64,000 nt of DNA from positions 868,001-932,000 of the forward strand of contig CBDDBK010000002.1 of NCBI GenBank assembly GCA_965225715.1, written 5' to 3'. The notes beneath the pieces were generated by a model, which was not told the origin of the DNA, did no database searches, and saw only the letters and a program-made list of their open reading frames with translations. Shown one piece after another: positions 45,377 through 54,652 of the stretch. Source of the stretch: CBDDBK01 sp965225715. Its GTDB lineage: Bacteria > Bacteroidota > Bacteroidia > Cytophagales > Flammeovirgaceae. Made by a program: the position numbers and the translations under genes. How positions within the stretch are numbered: position 1 is the stretch's first letter; every line of letters starts with the position of its first letter.

Positions 45377-45459
45377 TATAGCGAGGCTATTTTTTGGTTA
45401 TTTTCGCAATTAAGACGTTAAAAATTCCAAAAATCCTTTTTCAAATAGAATGACTATAA
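45377..45459 (+). repeat. TATAG-ended intergenic repeat, copy d
   Basis: It starts TATAGCGAGGCTATTTTTTGG, contains GACGTTAAAAATTCCAAAAA and TCCTTTTTCAAATAG, and ends GACTATAA. It is 83 bp, lies upstream of proC and directly follows a 30-bp copy of the other repeat (45349-45378). Confidence 0.65.
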
Positions 45460-45546
45460 ATATTTTTAAATATTTGATTTTTAATAATTTATATTTTAAG
45501 GTTTTTATTTTGTGTAAAAAAAAGAATGCATAAAATCTATTGTAAT

Positions 45547-47436
45547 TTATAACTTTGTTTTTATAATTTCTTCTATTACATCAGGATTTAATAAAGTAGA
45601 CGTATCACCAAAGTTGTTATCCCCAGAAGCAATTTTTCGGAGAATACGTCTCATTATTTTTCCAGATCTGGTTTTAGGTAAATTAGTAACAATTTGAATT
45701 TTATCGGGTTTAGCTATAGGTCCAATAATGTTATTAACCATAGTAATAATATCTTTTTTAAGGTCTGTTTCACTAGAGTTACTGCTCTGAGCAATAGCAA
45801 AAGCATAAATACCTTGTCCTTTAATATCATGAGGATAACCTACAACAGCAGATTCAAAGACTTTAGGTTCTTGGTTAATGGCATTTTCTATTTCAGCTGT
45901 TCCTAGTCTGTGTCCTGAAACATTAATAACATCATCAACTCGTCCTAAAATTCGATAATACCCTTCTTCATCTCGTTTACAACCATCACCTGTAAAATAA
46001 TAACCTTTATAGGTTGAAAAATAGGTCTGTTTACAGCGTTCATGATCGCCATAAATTGTTCTTAAAATTGAGGGCCATGGAAATTTTATACATAAGTTGC
46101 CTTCCACATTATTACCTTTTAATTCATGTCCGTCATGATCTACTATTATAGGCTGAATGCCTGGTAAGGGTAAAGTAGCATAAGTTGGTTTTGTAGGCGT
46201 AATACCTGCCAAAGGTGAAATCATCATTCCTCCGGTTTCTGTTTGCCACCAAGTATCTACAATAGGACATTTGCCTTTTCCTACATAAGTATGATACCAT
46301 TTCCACGCTTCTTCATTAATAGGTTCTCCGACAGTACCAATTACTTTTAATGAACTTAGATCATATTTTGTAACGTAATCTGTGCCTTGTACCATTAAGG
46401 CTCTAATAGCTGTTGGAGCTGTATAAAATTGATTGATTTTATATTTTTCTATAACAGACCAAAAACGTCCAGCATCGGGATAAGTTGGTATACCTTCAAA
46501 TAATACAGTTGTAGCACCGGCCAACAAAGGGCCATATATTATATATGAATGTCCTGTTACCCAACCAATATCAGCACTGCACCAAAAAGTATCATTTTCA
46601 TTATATTGAAAAACATTTTGAAAAGTATCTTTAATATAAACCATATAACCAGCTATGCTGTGAAGTATACCTTTAGGTTTTCCTGTCGAACCAGAAGTAT
46701 ATAGTATGAAAAGTGGGTCTTCTGAATCCATAATTTCTGACTTATTGTCATTATCAACTTTAAGTAATTCTTCATGATACCATATATCTCTACCATTTTT
46801 CATATTAACCGGACTACCTGTTCTTTGTATAGTCAAACAAGTTTTGACACTTGAACATTTTTCGAGTGCTTTATCTACAATAGATTTTAAAGGTGTTTCT
46901 TTTTTGCCTCGATAGGAAAAATCAGCTGTAATAACTATTTTTGCCTTGGCATTTTGGATGCGACTGGCTAATGATTCAGCAGAAAAACCCGCAAAAACAA
47001 CTGAATGAATAGCACCTACTCTAGCACAAGCTAAAACAGAAAAAGCCAATTCAGGTAACATTGGCATATAAATACAAACTCTATCGCCTTTTTTGATACC
47101 ATTGGATTTTAAAATATTAGCAAACTTACAAACCTTTTCATGTACTTCTAGGTAGGTAAATGTCTGTTGTTTTTCATCAGGGTTATTAGGTTCCCAAATA
47201 ATAGCCGTTTTTTGACTTCTTTCAAATAAATGACGATCTAAACAATTTTCAGTAATATTTAACTTTCCACCCTTAAACCAGTTAACATGATAATCTTCAA
47301 AATTCCATTCCAAAATGGTATCCCATTTTTTATGCCAAAAAAAATCTTCAGCTTTTTCTTGCCAATATGATTCAGGATCGGTTACACTTTTACGGTAAGC
47401 AACTAAATAATCTTCAAGAGTTCTAATAGTGGTCAT
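45547..47436 (-). CDS. acs: Acetyl-CoA synthetase (AMP-forming)
   Basis: Activates acetate to acetyl-CoA through acetyl-AMP in the cytosol. The 629-residue adenylate-forming enzyme has the P-loop LYTSGSTGKPKGILHS near residue 255 and DTWWQTETGGMM near residue 395. YFTGDGCKRDEEGYYRILGRVDD lies near residue 495, and the conserved catalytic Lys is in LPKTRSGKIMRRILR near residue 595, the usual acetylation site. Downstream of an acetate symporter, small subunit and porin on the same strand; together they form an acetate uptake and activation group. A terminator (47551-47582) separates it from actP, so it has its own promoter. Confidence 0.95.
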   Translation of the reverse strand: MTTIRTLEDYLVAYRKSVTDPESYWQEKAEDFFWHKKWDTILEWNFEDYHVNWFKGGKLNITENCLDRHLFERSQKTAIIWEPNNPDEKQQTFTYLEVHEKVCKFANILKSNGIKKGDRVCIYMPMLPELAFSVLACARVGAIHSVVFAGFSAESLASRIQNAKAKIVITADFSYRGKKETPLKSIVDKALEKCSSVKTCLTIQRTGSPVNMKNGRDIWYHEELLKVDNDNKSEIMDSEDPLFILYTSGSTGKPKGILHSIAGYMVYIKDTFQNVFQYNENDTFWCSADIGWVTGHSYIIYGPLLAGATTVLFEGIPTYPDAGRFWSVIEKYKINQFYTAPTAIRALMVQGTDYVTKYDLSSLKVIGTVGEPINEEAWKWYHTYVGKGKCPIVDTWWQTETGGMMISPLAGITPTKPTYATLPLPGIQPIIVDHDGHELKGNNVEGNLCIKFPWPSILRTIYGDHERCKQTYFSTYKGYYFTGDGCKRDEEGYYRILGRVDDVINVSGHRLGTAEIENAINQEPKVFESAVVGYPHDIKGQGIYAFAIAQSSNSSETDLKKDIITMVNNIIGPIAKPDKIQIVTNLPKTRSGKIMRRILRKIASGDNNFGDTSTLLNPDVIEEIIKTKL

Positions 47437-47550
47437 GAGTTAGTTATTTTAAACAATGTGATTAGTAAATTTAGAGGCAAGTATTTTTTCAGATAGATTG
47501 GCGATTCTATAAACATTTACCAAACTTCTGATACTTTTAAAATATAATTT

Positions 47551-47582
47551 AAAAAGTGCAAAATTAAAAACTTGCACTTTTT
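47551..47582 (-). terminator. Terminator after the acetate symporter gene
   Basis: AAAAAGTGCAA (47551-47561) pairs with TTGCACTTTTT (47572-47582) around a 10-base loop; on the minus strand the stem ends in a T-run. It is about 300 bp past the symporter stop. The remainder of the 446-bp gap before acs is AT-rich and holds a 14-bp palindrome TTGTTAATTAACAA (47653-47666); no gene is seen. Confidence 0.75.
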
Positions 47583-47882
47583 AGAAAAGTATAATAGTAG
47601 ACTTGTCTGGATTTGATAATCAATCAAATAAAAAAGTTATTTTTATAAAAAATTGTTAATTAACAACATATAAAAAATGATATTATAGTGAAAGTTTAAA
47701 GGTTTTTCAAAAAGATCAAGTAAAATTATTTTTTACTTGTAAAATTTAGCATATAAATATATTTTTAACTTATATTTATTAAGTTGATAATCAAATATTT
47801 ATACCATATTAGTTTTTTTTATTAAATCCAATGCCAAAAAATCAAAATTACATAATTGATTATCAAAATAATTCAAGTCTAT

Positions 47883-49658
47883 TTAAGAAGAAATACTTCC
47901 ACCTTCACCTTTGGGTACCCTTATCTTTTCAACCATTCTTTGAACTTTCTGTGGAGGTGGTGGAGTCAAGCGAGACACGACTAATGAAACAACTACATTA
48001 ACCATCATAGCTACCGTTCCAAAACCTTCTGGAGATATTCCAAACCACCATTCAGATTTATTAGGGACTTCCCCAACAAACCAACCTAATTTGTATACCG
48101 CCATATAAGAAAACATCAATATGATACCTATTACCATACCAGATATAGCACCTTCACGGTTCATACGTTTATCGAAGATACCCAAAATAATGGCAGGGAA
48201 AAAAGAGGCTGCTGCTAAACCAAAAGCCAAAGCAACGGTAGCAGCTACAAACCCAGGTGGATTGATACCAAAATACCCTGCAACAATCACGGCAAAGACA
48301 GCACCTAATCTTGCCCACATTAACTCTCCTTTCTCACTAAGATTGGGATTAATTTGTTTCTTTATGAGATCATGAGAAATTGCCGTAGAAATGACCAGCA
48401 AAAGACCTGCTGCAGTTGATAACGCAGCAGCTAGCCCACCGGCAGCAACTAAAGCAATAACCCAGTTGGGTAAATTAGCAATTTCTGGATTTGCTAATAC
48501 CATGATGTCTCTGTCTACATATAATTCATTTTCACTATCCAAATTTGAATTTTCAACTAAGCGTTCTCCACTAGCGCCGCGTTCTTCGGTAAATTTAGGT
48601 TTACCACTAAGCGCCTTACCATTACTATACTGTATTTTTCCATCTTCATTTTTATCTGACCATGCTAAAAGTCCTGTAGTTTCCCATTTTTTGAACCACT
48701 CAGGCACTAATGAATACTCCTTATTACTAACCGTATTAATAAGGTTTGTACGTGCAAAAGCAGCTATAGCTGGTGCTGTAGTATAAAGAATAGCTATAAA
48801 AACCAAAGCCCATCCTGCTGATTTTCGAGCATCTTTTACCTTAGGGACTGTAAAAAAACGAACAATAACATGCGGTAAGCCTGCTGTTCCAACCATTAAG
48901 GCAAAGGTTATGGCAAAGACATCTACCATTGATTTTGTTCCAGAGGTATATTCTGAAAACCCTAACTCAGTGTGTAATTGATCTAATTTTTGAAGAAGAT
49001 AGGTACCATCAGTTATTGTTCCTCCAAAGCCTAATTGGGGTATAATATTACCTGTTAAAGCAAAAGAGATAAAAAAGGCAGGTAACATGTAGGCAAATAT
49101 TAAGACACAATATTGAGCGACTTGAGTATATGTAATTCCTTTCATTCCACCTAATACTGCATAAAAGAATACGATAAGTACGCCAATAATTACGCCTACT
49201 TCAATAGGTACTTCTAAGAAACGAGAAAAAACGACCCCAACTCCTCGCATTTGACCAGCAACGTAAGTAAATGAAACTACTATAGCACATACAACCGCTA
49301 CCGTTCTACCTATATTATTGGAGTAATAGCGATCTCCTATAAAATCTGGAACGGTAAACTTACCAAATTTTCGAAGATAGGGTGCTAGCAATAAAGCTAA
49401 CAAAACGTAGCCTCCTGTCCATCCCATGAGATATACTGAACCATCATAGCCACTAAAAGAAATGAGACCGGCCATGGATATAAATGAAGCGGCAGACATC
49501 CAATCAGCAGCTGTTGCCATTCCATTGGTTAAAGGGTTAATATTACCTCCTGCGACATAAAACTCTTTGGTAGAGCTTGCTCTAGACCAGATAGCAATAC
49601 CGATATATAAGGCAAAAGTAAGCCCTACTATTATAAAAGTCCATATTTGAACACTCAT
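47883..49658 (-). CDS. actP: Sodium:solute symporter, acetate permease type (VC_2705 subfamily)
   Basis: A 591-residue inner-membrane carrier with about 13 membrane segments, LeuT-fold solute:sodium symporter family. Typical stretches are TNGMATAADWMSAASFISM near residue 50, GTAGLPHVIVRFFTV near residue 258 and ALSTAAGLLLVISTAISHD near residue 400. A periplasmic insert near residues 315-375 contains an EF-hand-like loop DKNEDGKIQY, as in the VC_2705 branch. The gene follows the DUF4212 small subunit and sits beside acs, supporting acetate (or short monocarboxylate) as substrate. The substrate is inferred from family and neighbours. Confidence 0.87.
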   Translation of the reverse strand: MSVQIWTFIIVGLTFALYIGIAIWSRASSTKEFYVAGGNINPLTNGMATAADWMSAASFISMAGLISFSGYDGSVYLMGWTGGYVLLALLLAPYLRKFGKFTVPDFIGDRYYSNNIGRTVAVVCAIVVSFTYVAGQMRGVGVVFSRFLEVPIEVGVIIGVLIVFFYAVLGGMKGITYTQVAQYCVLIFAYMLPAFFISFALTGNIIPQLGFGGTITDGTYLLQKLDQLHTELGFSEYTSGTKSMVDVFAITFALMVGTAGLPHVIVRFFTVPKVKDARKSAGWALVFIAILYTTAPAIAAFARTNLINTVSNKEYSLVPEWFKKWETTGLLAWSDKNEDGKIQYSNGKALSGKPKFTEERGASGERLVENSNLDSENELYVDRDIMVLANPEIANLPNWVIALVAAGGLAAALSTAAGLLLVISTAISHDLIKKQINPNLSEKGELMWARLGAVFAVIVAGYFGINPPGFVAATVALAFGLAAASFFPAIILGIFDKRMNREGAISGMVIGIILMFSYMAVYKLGWFVGEVPNKSEWWFGISPEGFGTVAMMVNVVVSLVVSRLTPPPPQKVQRMVEKIRVPKGEGGSISS

Positions 49659-49714
49659 ATTGATTATTTTATTATAAAATGAATTAAAATATTATAAATA
49701 AGAAAATGGAAAAG

Positions 49715-49972
49715 TTAATCTTCATCTACTCCATACTCTTTATCCAGTTTACTCATCCAGTTAACATAGACAAAAATAAGAGCAACAAATATATAAATAG
49801 AGCCTTGTTGGGCGAACCAAAAACCTAGTTTAAAGCCACCTATATGGATGGTGTTAAGTATATCAACTAAAAAAATTCCGAATACATAAGAGACTACAAA
49901 CCAAATAGATAATAAAATAGTTAAATAGCGTATATTTTTACGCCAATAGTTATGTAAGTTATTGTTAGACAT
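49715..49972 (-). CDS. DUF4212 small subunit of the symporter
   Basis: An 85-residue membrane protein with two hydrophobic segments (YLTILLSIWFVVSYVFGIFL; GSIYIFVALIFVYVNWM). The family opening is YWRKNIRYL, with FWFAQQGSIY between the helices. DUF4212 proteins are the constant small partners encoded directly upstream of VC_2705-type symporters, as here with 56 bp spacing. It is expected to form a complex with the large subunit. Confidence 0.9.
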   Translation of the reverse strand: MSNNNLHNYWRKNIRYLTILLSIWFVVSYVFGIFLVDILNTIHIGGFKLGFWFAQQGSIYIFVALIFVYVNWMSKLDKEYGVDED

Positions 49973-50070
49973 TTGTTTTAAATTTAAATGAAGTTAAGAA
50001 TATAAATTGCCACTCAAGCTATTTAAAAATTAGTATTTAAGTAATTTTTAATATATTGAATATCAAATAT

Positions 50071-51333
50071 TTATAAAAATATATGCATCTGAAGTTTAAA
50101 AATGCTTGTAGATTCTGAACCTTCTGTACCTCTGCTGCCTGAAGCATATTCGGCTGTAAGTTTAGCATGATGTCCGTTTATAAAATAATTAAGACCTGCA
50201 GTAAATTCAGCACTATTATTAGGAGTAGATGCCACATCAGCGGTATGATAGGTGACATAAGGCATAAGTTTAGCTGACCTAAAAAGTACACCTATTTGTC
50301 CATAAAAGATAGAACCGCCCCCTGGTACTAAACCTCCACTTGCGAAATTATCATCACCTCCGTAACTAAAGTTATAAAAAGCACCCAAAGCGTTAATAGC
50401 AATATTGTCACTAAGAGGAGCATCATAAAATAAGTCGACAGCAAAATGACTAACAGCGCTTCTAGTGGCATTATCTAAGGTAGTACCGATAGCCAAGGCA
50501 TTAGGTTGCGTAAAGAAACCCGCTCCTAAACTTAATACCTTCTTTTTACCTAAATATGTACCAACTAAATAAGGCAGCTTATCTGATTCTTTATCCAAAA
50601 AATCAAACTTAAAATAACCTGCAATATTCCAGCTACCAACTCCTCTACCTGTTACTTGATAAGAAGGAATAGTAGAGTTAAGAGTACCCTGATTAGCCCG
50701 CGCATTATTTAAAGAAATACGATATCCAAATTTACCCAAACTACCCTTAGCATAAATACCTAAATGACGGGCAAATTGATCACTTTGGGTAATCGTTGCC
50801 CAAGGGAAAAGACGCACGTCAGAAGTACCTTGACCAGGATTATCTAAAGTCATCATATTAAGAGTACTTTGGTTGGTTAAGCGTGAAATTCCATTCCAAT
50901 AATGAAGCCCAGAACCGACATAAAGTTTTTTATTAATAATTTGGAACTCACCCCAGGCATCATGAAGAAATAATAAACTTCTATTATTTGCTGTTTGGCT
51001 GTTGGGGTTAGCTGTGATGTTAGAAGCACTTAAGCTATTTAATCCCCAATGTGTGAGTATCAAAAATTTTGGTGAAATTTGAGCAAATGCCAAAAAACGA
51101 GATCGTCTTATTGAAAATGCAGGACCATTTTGATCAGAGCGACCTTCCAGCCAAAGTTGATGCCAAGTAATAAAGCGAATATACTTTTTACCGTCATCAG
51201 TCAGTTTCAATGTTAGAGGTTTATAAGAGTGGTCAACACTCTTCTCTTCATTTACTTCTTGAGCTTTTAGAGACAGATTTAGGCTTATAATGCCTATGAA
51301 TAAAATAAAAATGTAATATTTGTTTCTTTTCAT
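50071..51333 (-). CDS. Outer-membrane porin-like beta-barrel protein
   Basis: A 420-residue protein with a signal peptide (YYIFILFIGIISLNLSLKAQ). The mature part is built of alternating amphipathic strands (YIRFITWHQLWLEGRSD; FSIRRSRFLAFAQISPKF) and ends in a Phe-rich strand (SIFKLQMHIFL), the usual barrel end. It looks related to phosphate-selective porin O/P-type proteins. Its position upstream of the symporter genes suggests it passes acetate or similar solutes through the outer membrane; this is context only. Confidence 0.72.
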   Translation of the reverse strand: MKRNKYYIFILFIGIISLNLSLKAQEVNEEKSVDHSYKPLTLKLTDDGKKYIRFITWHQLWLEGRSDQNGPAFSIRRSRFLAFAQISPKFLILTHWGLNSLSASNITANPNSQTANNRSLLFLHDAWGEFQIINKKLYVGSGLHYWNGISRLTNQSTLNMMTLDNPGQGTSDVRLFPWATITQSDQFARHLGIYAKGSLGKFGYRISLNNARANQGTLNSTIPSYQVTGRGVGSWNIAGYFKFDFLDKESDKLPYLVGTYLGKKKVLSLGAGFFTQPNALAIGTTLDNATRSAVSHFAVDLFYDAPLSDNIAINALGAFYNFSYGGDDNFASGGLVPGGGSIFYGQIGVLFRSAKLMPYVTYHTADVASTPNNSAEFTAGLNYFINGHHAKLTAEYASGSRGTEGSESTSIFKLQMHIFL

Positions 51334-51487
51334 AAGATTAAAAATTTGGAATATATACAGAAATGGGTAGTGTTACATAAGTAATAATAAAGTTGAGAAA
51401 ACACGCCAAAATAAATTATTTTGCAAAATATAAAAGTTTTCACTCTATAGTGGTAAAATAGCTTTACAAAAATAACAACAATTTTTA

Positions 51488-52389
51488 AGAGCGTGTTTAG
51501 TTTTTTATTTTAATTTTGAAAAGAGCGTCAAATTTCATAAAAGAGCATTTTTATTTTCACTTTAAATGGTGCTAGCGCTTTATGGAAAAGAAACACGTTT
51601 CTAAACAAAAGAAACATAATGCTATAGATGACGCCCTATGGACAAAGATAGAAAGATATTTTCCTCATGCCAAACAACAAGAGAAAAAATAAATAAAAAG
51701 ATGTTTTTAATGCTTGCTTATTCATAGTCAGGACAGGTATACAAGGGCGCAATTTACCCGAAAAATATCCGTCCTATAATCTCGTTTTTTTTCATTTTAG
51801 CAAATGGAAACAGTCTGGTATTTGGGATAAGTTACTATTACAACTTGTTAAGCATGAGCCTAATAATGATGGCAGAAATGATCAAGCCAGTCGTATAGTT
51901 ATGGATAGTCAACGTGTTAAACAGACTAGTTTTATTACAAAAGATATAGGCATAGATGGTGGTAAAAAAGTGAAGGGTAGAAAACGGCATATAGCCGTCG
52001 ATAGTTTGGGTCTGCCGGTAGGTATATCTATTACTGCCGCTAACACATATGATAGTAAAGAAGGTGTAAACTTACTCGACAAGCTACGCGGACGTATAAA
52101 AGAAAAGACTTTATTTTGCGTTGATAAGAGTTATCGGGGTGATTTTGTCAAGGCGGTGGATTCTTTAAATTGTCCTATTGATGTTGGTCAGCCACCTCCT
52201 TCAGAGTTTGGTTTTGTACCCAGAAAGGGGCGCTGGCAAGTAGAGCGGAGTTTTGCTTGGTTAAATTTTTACCGTAGATTGAGTAAAGATTACGAAAAAA
52301 CTGTAGAATTAGCTTTAGCATTCATTCAAATAGTATTTATTAACATCCTTTTGAACAGAATAAGGGTAAATAAAAACTAAACACGCTCT
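51488..52389 (+). mobile_element. IS5-family (ISL2/IS427-like) element with TA duplication
   Basis: A 902-bp element: the left end AGAGCGTGTTTAGTTTTTTA and the right end ACTAAACACGCTCT are inverted repeats, with TA on each side (51486-51487, 52390-52391). It is the only complete copy of this IS in the window. Solo ends occur at 24580 and 33474 and a 117-bp fragment at 36306. Confidence 0.82.
51582..52380 (+). pseudogene. IS5-family transposase, broken N-terminal half
   Basis: It opens MEKKHVSKQKKHNAIDDALW and stops after 36 codons (TAA near 51690). A ~200-bp stretch with shifted frames still shows parts of the N-terminal domain. From 51901 an open frame of 159 residues carries Asp in VMDSQRVKQTSF, Asp in LFCVDKSYRGDF and Glu in RWQVERSFAWLNFYRRL. 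All DDE acids survive but the DNA-binding part is lost. Confidence 0.8.
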
Positions 52390-52541
52390 TAGGTGAGTTT
52401 GGCATAAGAGAATAGTAATTCTAATGGTTAAATTTTATAAATATTAAAAAATCAAAAACTTATGTTTTTACAATTAAAAATAGAATGATTTTTAAAGGTT
52501 TTTTTTATGAGAATATTTCAAAAACTAGACTAAAAAAACAT

Positions 52542-52573
52542 ATTAAATTGAGGACATTTTTCCTCAATTTAAT
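52542..52573 (-). terminator. Terminator of trmD
   Basis: ATTAAATTGAGGA (52542-52554) pairs with TCCTCAATTTAAT (52561-52573), 13 perfect pairs around a six-base loop. On the minus strand it is followed by ATGTTTTTTTAG. It lies 120 bp past the trmD stop. The rest of the 300-bp gap up to the IS is AT-rich with nothing recognisable. Confidence 0.8.
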
Positions 52574-52692
52574 GTTTATAATACCTCTTTTCCAATTTTT
52601 TAAATAAAAAACTTATATCGAATTCACGTTATTTAGGTCTTTAAACTATTTTTTGGGACAATATAAATATATAGAGACAAAAACAAATAGCA

Positions 52693-53394
52693 TTACTTAT
52701 GCAACACTATTTTTTTATAAGATTCATACAAATGAGGTCTTTTTAGTTTAGTTTGTTCTAAAGCTTGTTTGTGCTGCCATTCTTCAATAGCCTTAGGGTT
52801 ACCCGACAATAATACTTCAGGAATCAACCATTTTTTATATATTTGAGGGCGTGTGTAAGTTGGTGCTGCAATTAAGCCATCTTGAAAAGAATCATTTAAA
52901 GCAGATTCACTATTGGATAAAACTCCAGGTATAAGTCGCACCAAACTATCGACAAGACTAACAGCTGCTATTTCACCTCCTGAAAGTACATAGTCACCAA
53001 TGCTAATTTCTTTAGTTACTAAGTGATCTCTAATACGTTGATCTATACCTTTATAATGCCCACAGAGCAATATTAAATTTGAAAAACAAACCAACCGATT
53101 TGCCATCTTTTGGTTATAAAGTTCACCATCTGGGCTTAGGTAAATCACCTCATCATAGTCGCGTTTTTTCTTTAAAGAACTTATACAATTATCTACAGGT
53201 TCTATCATCAATACCATTCCAGCATCAAAACCATAGCTATAATCATCTATTTTTTTATGCTTCCCAAGCCCGTAAGATCGTAAATCATGAATAACAATTT
53301 TAATTAGTCTTTTACTCTGGGCTATTTTGATTATAGAATGTTGAAAAGGACTTTCTAATAATTCTGGTACTGCACTGATAATATCTATTCTCAT
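52693..53394 (-). CDS. trmD: tRNA (guanine37-N1)-methyltransferase
   Basis: Methylates G37 of tRNAs next to the anticodon, preventing frameshifts. The 233-residue trefoil-knot enzyme starts MRIDIISAVPELLESPF. The SAM-binding knot is ILLCGHYKGIDQRI near residue 115 and EISIGDYVLSGGEIAAVSLVDSL near residue 133. YTRPQIYKKWLIPEVLLSGN is the RNA-binding part. Length is normal. It is not in the usual rpsP-rimM-trmD-rplS operon. Confidence 0.95.
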   Translation of the reverse strand: MRIDIISAVPELLESPFQHSIIKIAQSKRLIKIVIHDLRSYGLGKHKKIDDYSYGFDAGMVLMIEPVDNCISSLKKKRDYDEVIYLSPDGELYNQKMANRLVCFSNLILLCGHYKGIDQRIRDHLVTKEISIGDYVLSGGEIAAVSLVDSLVRLIPGVLSNSESALNDSFQDGLIAAPTYTRPQIYKKWLIPEVLLSGNPKAIEEWQHKQALEQTKLKRPHLYESYKKIVLHK

Positions 53395-53425
53395 ATATAA
53401 AACTATAAACTATGAATTACGAAGT

Positions 53426-53518
53426 TATAGCAATGCTATTTTTATTTTAGAAACGATCATTTTTAGTATCAACAAGTTAAAACTTCCAAAAGTCTTTTTT
53501 CAAGTGATGTAACTATAA
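53426..53518 (+). repeat. TATAG-ended intergenic repeat, copy e
   Basis: The 93-bp reference copy. It starts TATAGCAATGCTATTTTTAT, with internal blocks GAAACGATCATTTTTAG, ATCAACAAGTTAAAACTTCC and AAAAGTCTTTTTTCAAG, and ends ACTATAA. The first bases form a small hairpin (ATAGCaatGCTAT). It lies between the trmD start and the rfbD stop. Confidence 0.65.
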
Positions 53519-53525
53519 TACCATG

Positions 53526-54395
53526 TTATTTTTCTTCACTCAAACAGTCTTGCAAAGCTTCTTGCCATGTTCTAATTTGAAGATTAAACTCATTTTTAAT
53601 TTTTTTCTTACTTAAAACGCTATATTTAGCCCGTTTTGCTGGAGTTGGATAATCTTTTGTGAAAATCGGTATTACTTTTATGTCTAAATTTTTTGTTTCA
53701 AAAATTGCCTTAGCGAAATCATACCAAGAGCAAAAACCTTCATTACTAAAATGATAAATTCCTTTTTTATTTATTTTACCATTATTTTTATCTATTTGAA
53801 TGATGATAGTACAAATAAAATGAGCAAGATCTTTAACGAATGTTGGGGTTCCAATTTGATCAGAGACAACTTTTAGATGTTTGTTTTTAGATGCTAACCT
53901 TAACATAGTTGTCAGAAAATTATGACCTTGTAAACTATACAACCAAGATGTTCTAATAATTAAAGTTCTTTCAGGATAGCATTCCAAGGCTAATTTTTCC
54001 CCCAAATATTTACTTTCTCCATATTTATTAATAGGTTTAGGAAGTGTTTTTTCGCTATAAGGATTAAGGCTTTTTCCATCAAAAACATAATCAGTTGAAA
54101 TATGAATAAGTTGGGTATTCAATATTTTACAATATTTTGCCAAATAGCTAACTCCTAAAGCATTTACCATAATGGCTTCTTCTTCGGCTTTTTCACACTT
54201 ATCAACAGCAGTATAAGCCGCAGTATTAATACATATGTCCGGCTTGTATACGTTTAAATTTTGATAAACAGCTTTTTCATCACTGATATTTAAATCTGTT
54301 TTGCTTTTAAAATACCAATTATAAGGTAAAGTTGTTGAACAGTTTTTAAGGCTTAAAGCCAATTGTCCACCTTGACCTGTTACTAATATTTTCAT
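53526..54395 (-). CDS. rfbD: dTDP-4-dehydrorhamnose reductase
   Basis: Final step of dTDP-L-rhamnose synthesis for surface polysaccharide. The 289-residue SDR-type enzyme has MKILVTGQGGQLALSL at the N-terminus. NTAAYTAVDKCEKAEEEA follows near residue 55, ISTDYVFDGKSLNPYSE near residue 98, catalytic Tyr-x-x-x-Lys in NKYGESKYLGE and RTSWLYSLQGHNFLTTML. Complete length. Its first 75 codons and upstream DNA are duplicated at 60035-60460. No rfbA, rfbB or rfbC is adjacent. Confidence 0.95.
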   Translation of the reverse strand: MKILVTGQGGQLALSLKNCSTTLPYNWYFKSKTDLNISDEKAVYQNLNVYKPDICINTAAYTAVDKCEKAEEEAIMVNALGVSYLAKYCKILNTQLIHISTDYVFDGKSLNPYSEKTLPKPINKYGESKYLGEKLALECYPERTLIIRTSWLYSLQGHNFLTTMLRLASKNKHLKVVSDQIGTPTFVKDLAHFICTIIIQIDKNNGKINKKGIYHFSNEGFCSWYDFAKAIFETKNLDIKVIPIFTKDYPTPAKRAKYSVLSKKKIKNEFNLQIRTWQEALQDCLSEEK

Positions 54396-54596
54396 GAATA
54401 GTCTTTATTTAAATCCTATTTTTTGTATCTCTGACTATTTGTTTGATCTCCTAATTTCTAATTATAGAACAAAATGACCATAGAAATGGACCTTAAGATG
54501 CTCTAAATGCCCAAGCGAAGATATAACAAAAAAAGGCGTAATACAAAGGCAATAAGCATAATGATCGATGTCAAATTTGCCAAACTACAAGACTTA
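54171..54596 (-). repeat. Segmental duplication, copy 1 (rfbD 5' end plus upstream DNA)
   Basis: About 425 bp, the first 75 codons of rfbD and ~200 bp upstream, recur in the same orientation at 60035-60460 with only scattered differences and small indels. Both copies include the relic of an IS1 transposase start. The two copies bracket the 5.4-kb TonB/SagB/ABC block. Confidence 0.85.
54474..54596 (+). pseudogene. Relic of an IS1-family transposase 5' end (copy 1)
   Basis: ATGACCATAGAAATGGACC and the following AAGCGAAGATATAAC match the start of the IS1 transposase at 6116 (ATGACCATAGAAATAACCC; AGCGAAGATATAAG), but with frameshifts and no zinc-ribbon coding potential. The homology fades within about 120 bp. 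The same relic is in the duplicate at 60338. Confidence 0.6.
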
Positions 54597-54652
54597 GAAA
54601 ATTACAATTATTTTATTATCAGCTTATTAAAAATATTTTCTAAGCTGTTGAA

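Noticed and set aside
45377..45459. Riboswitch or attenuator upstream of proC
   Set aside because: The same sequence lies upstream or downstream of unrelated genes in both orientations, so it is a dispersed repeat.
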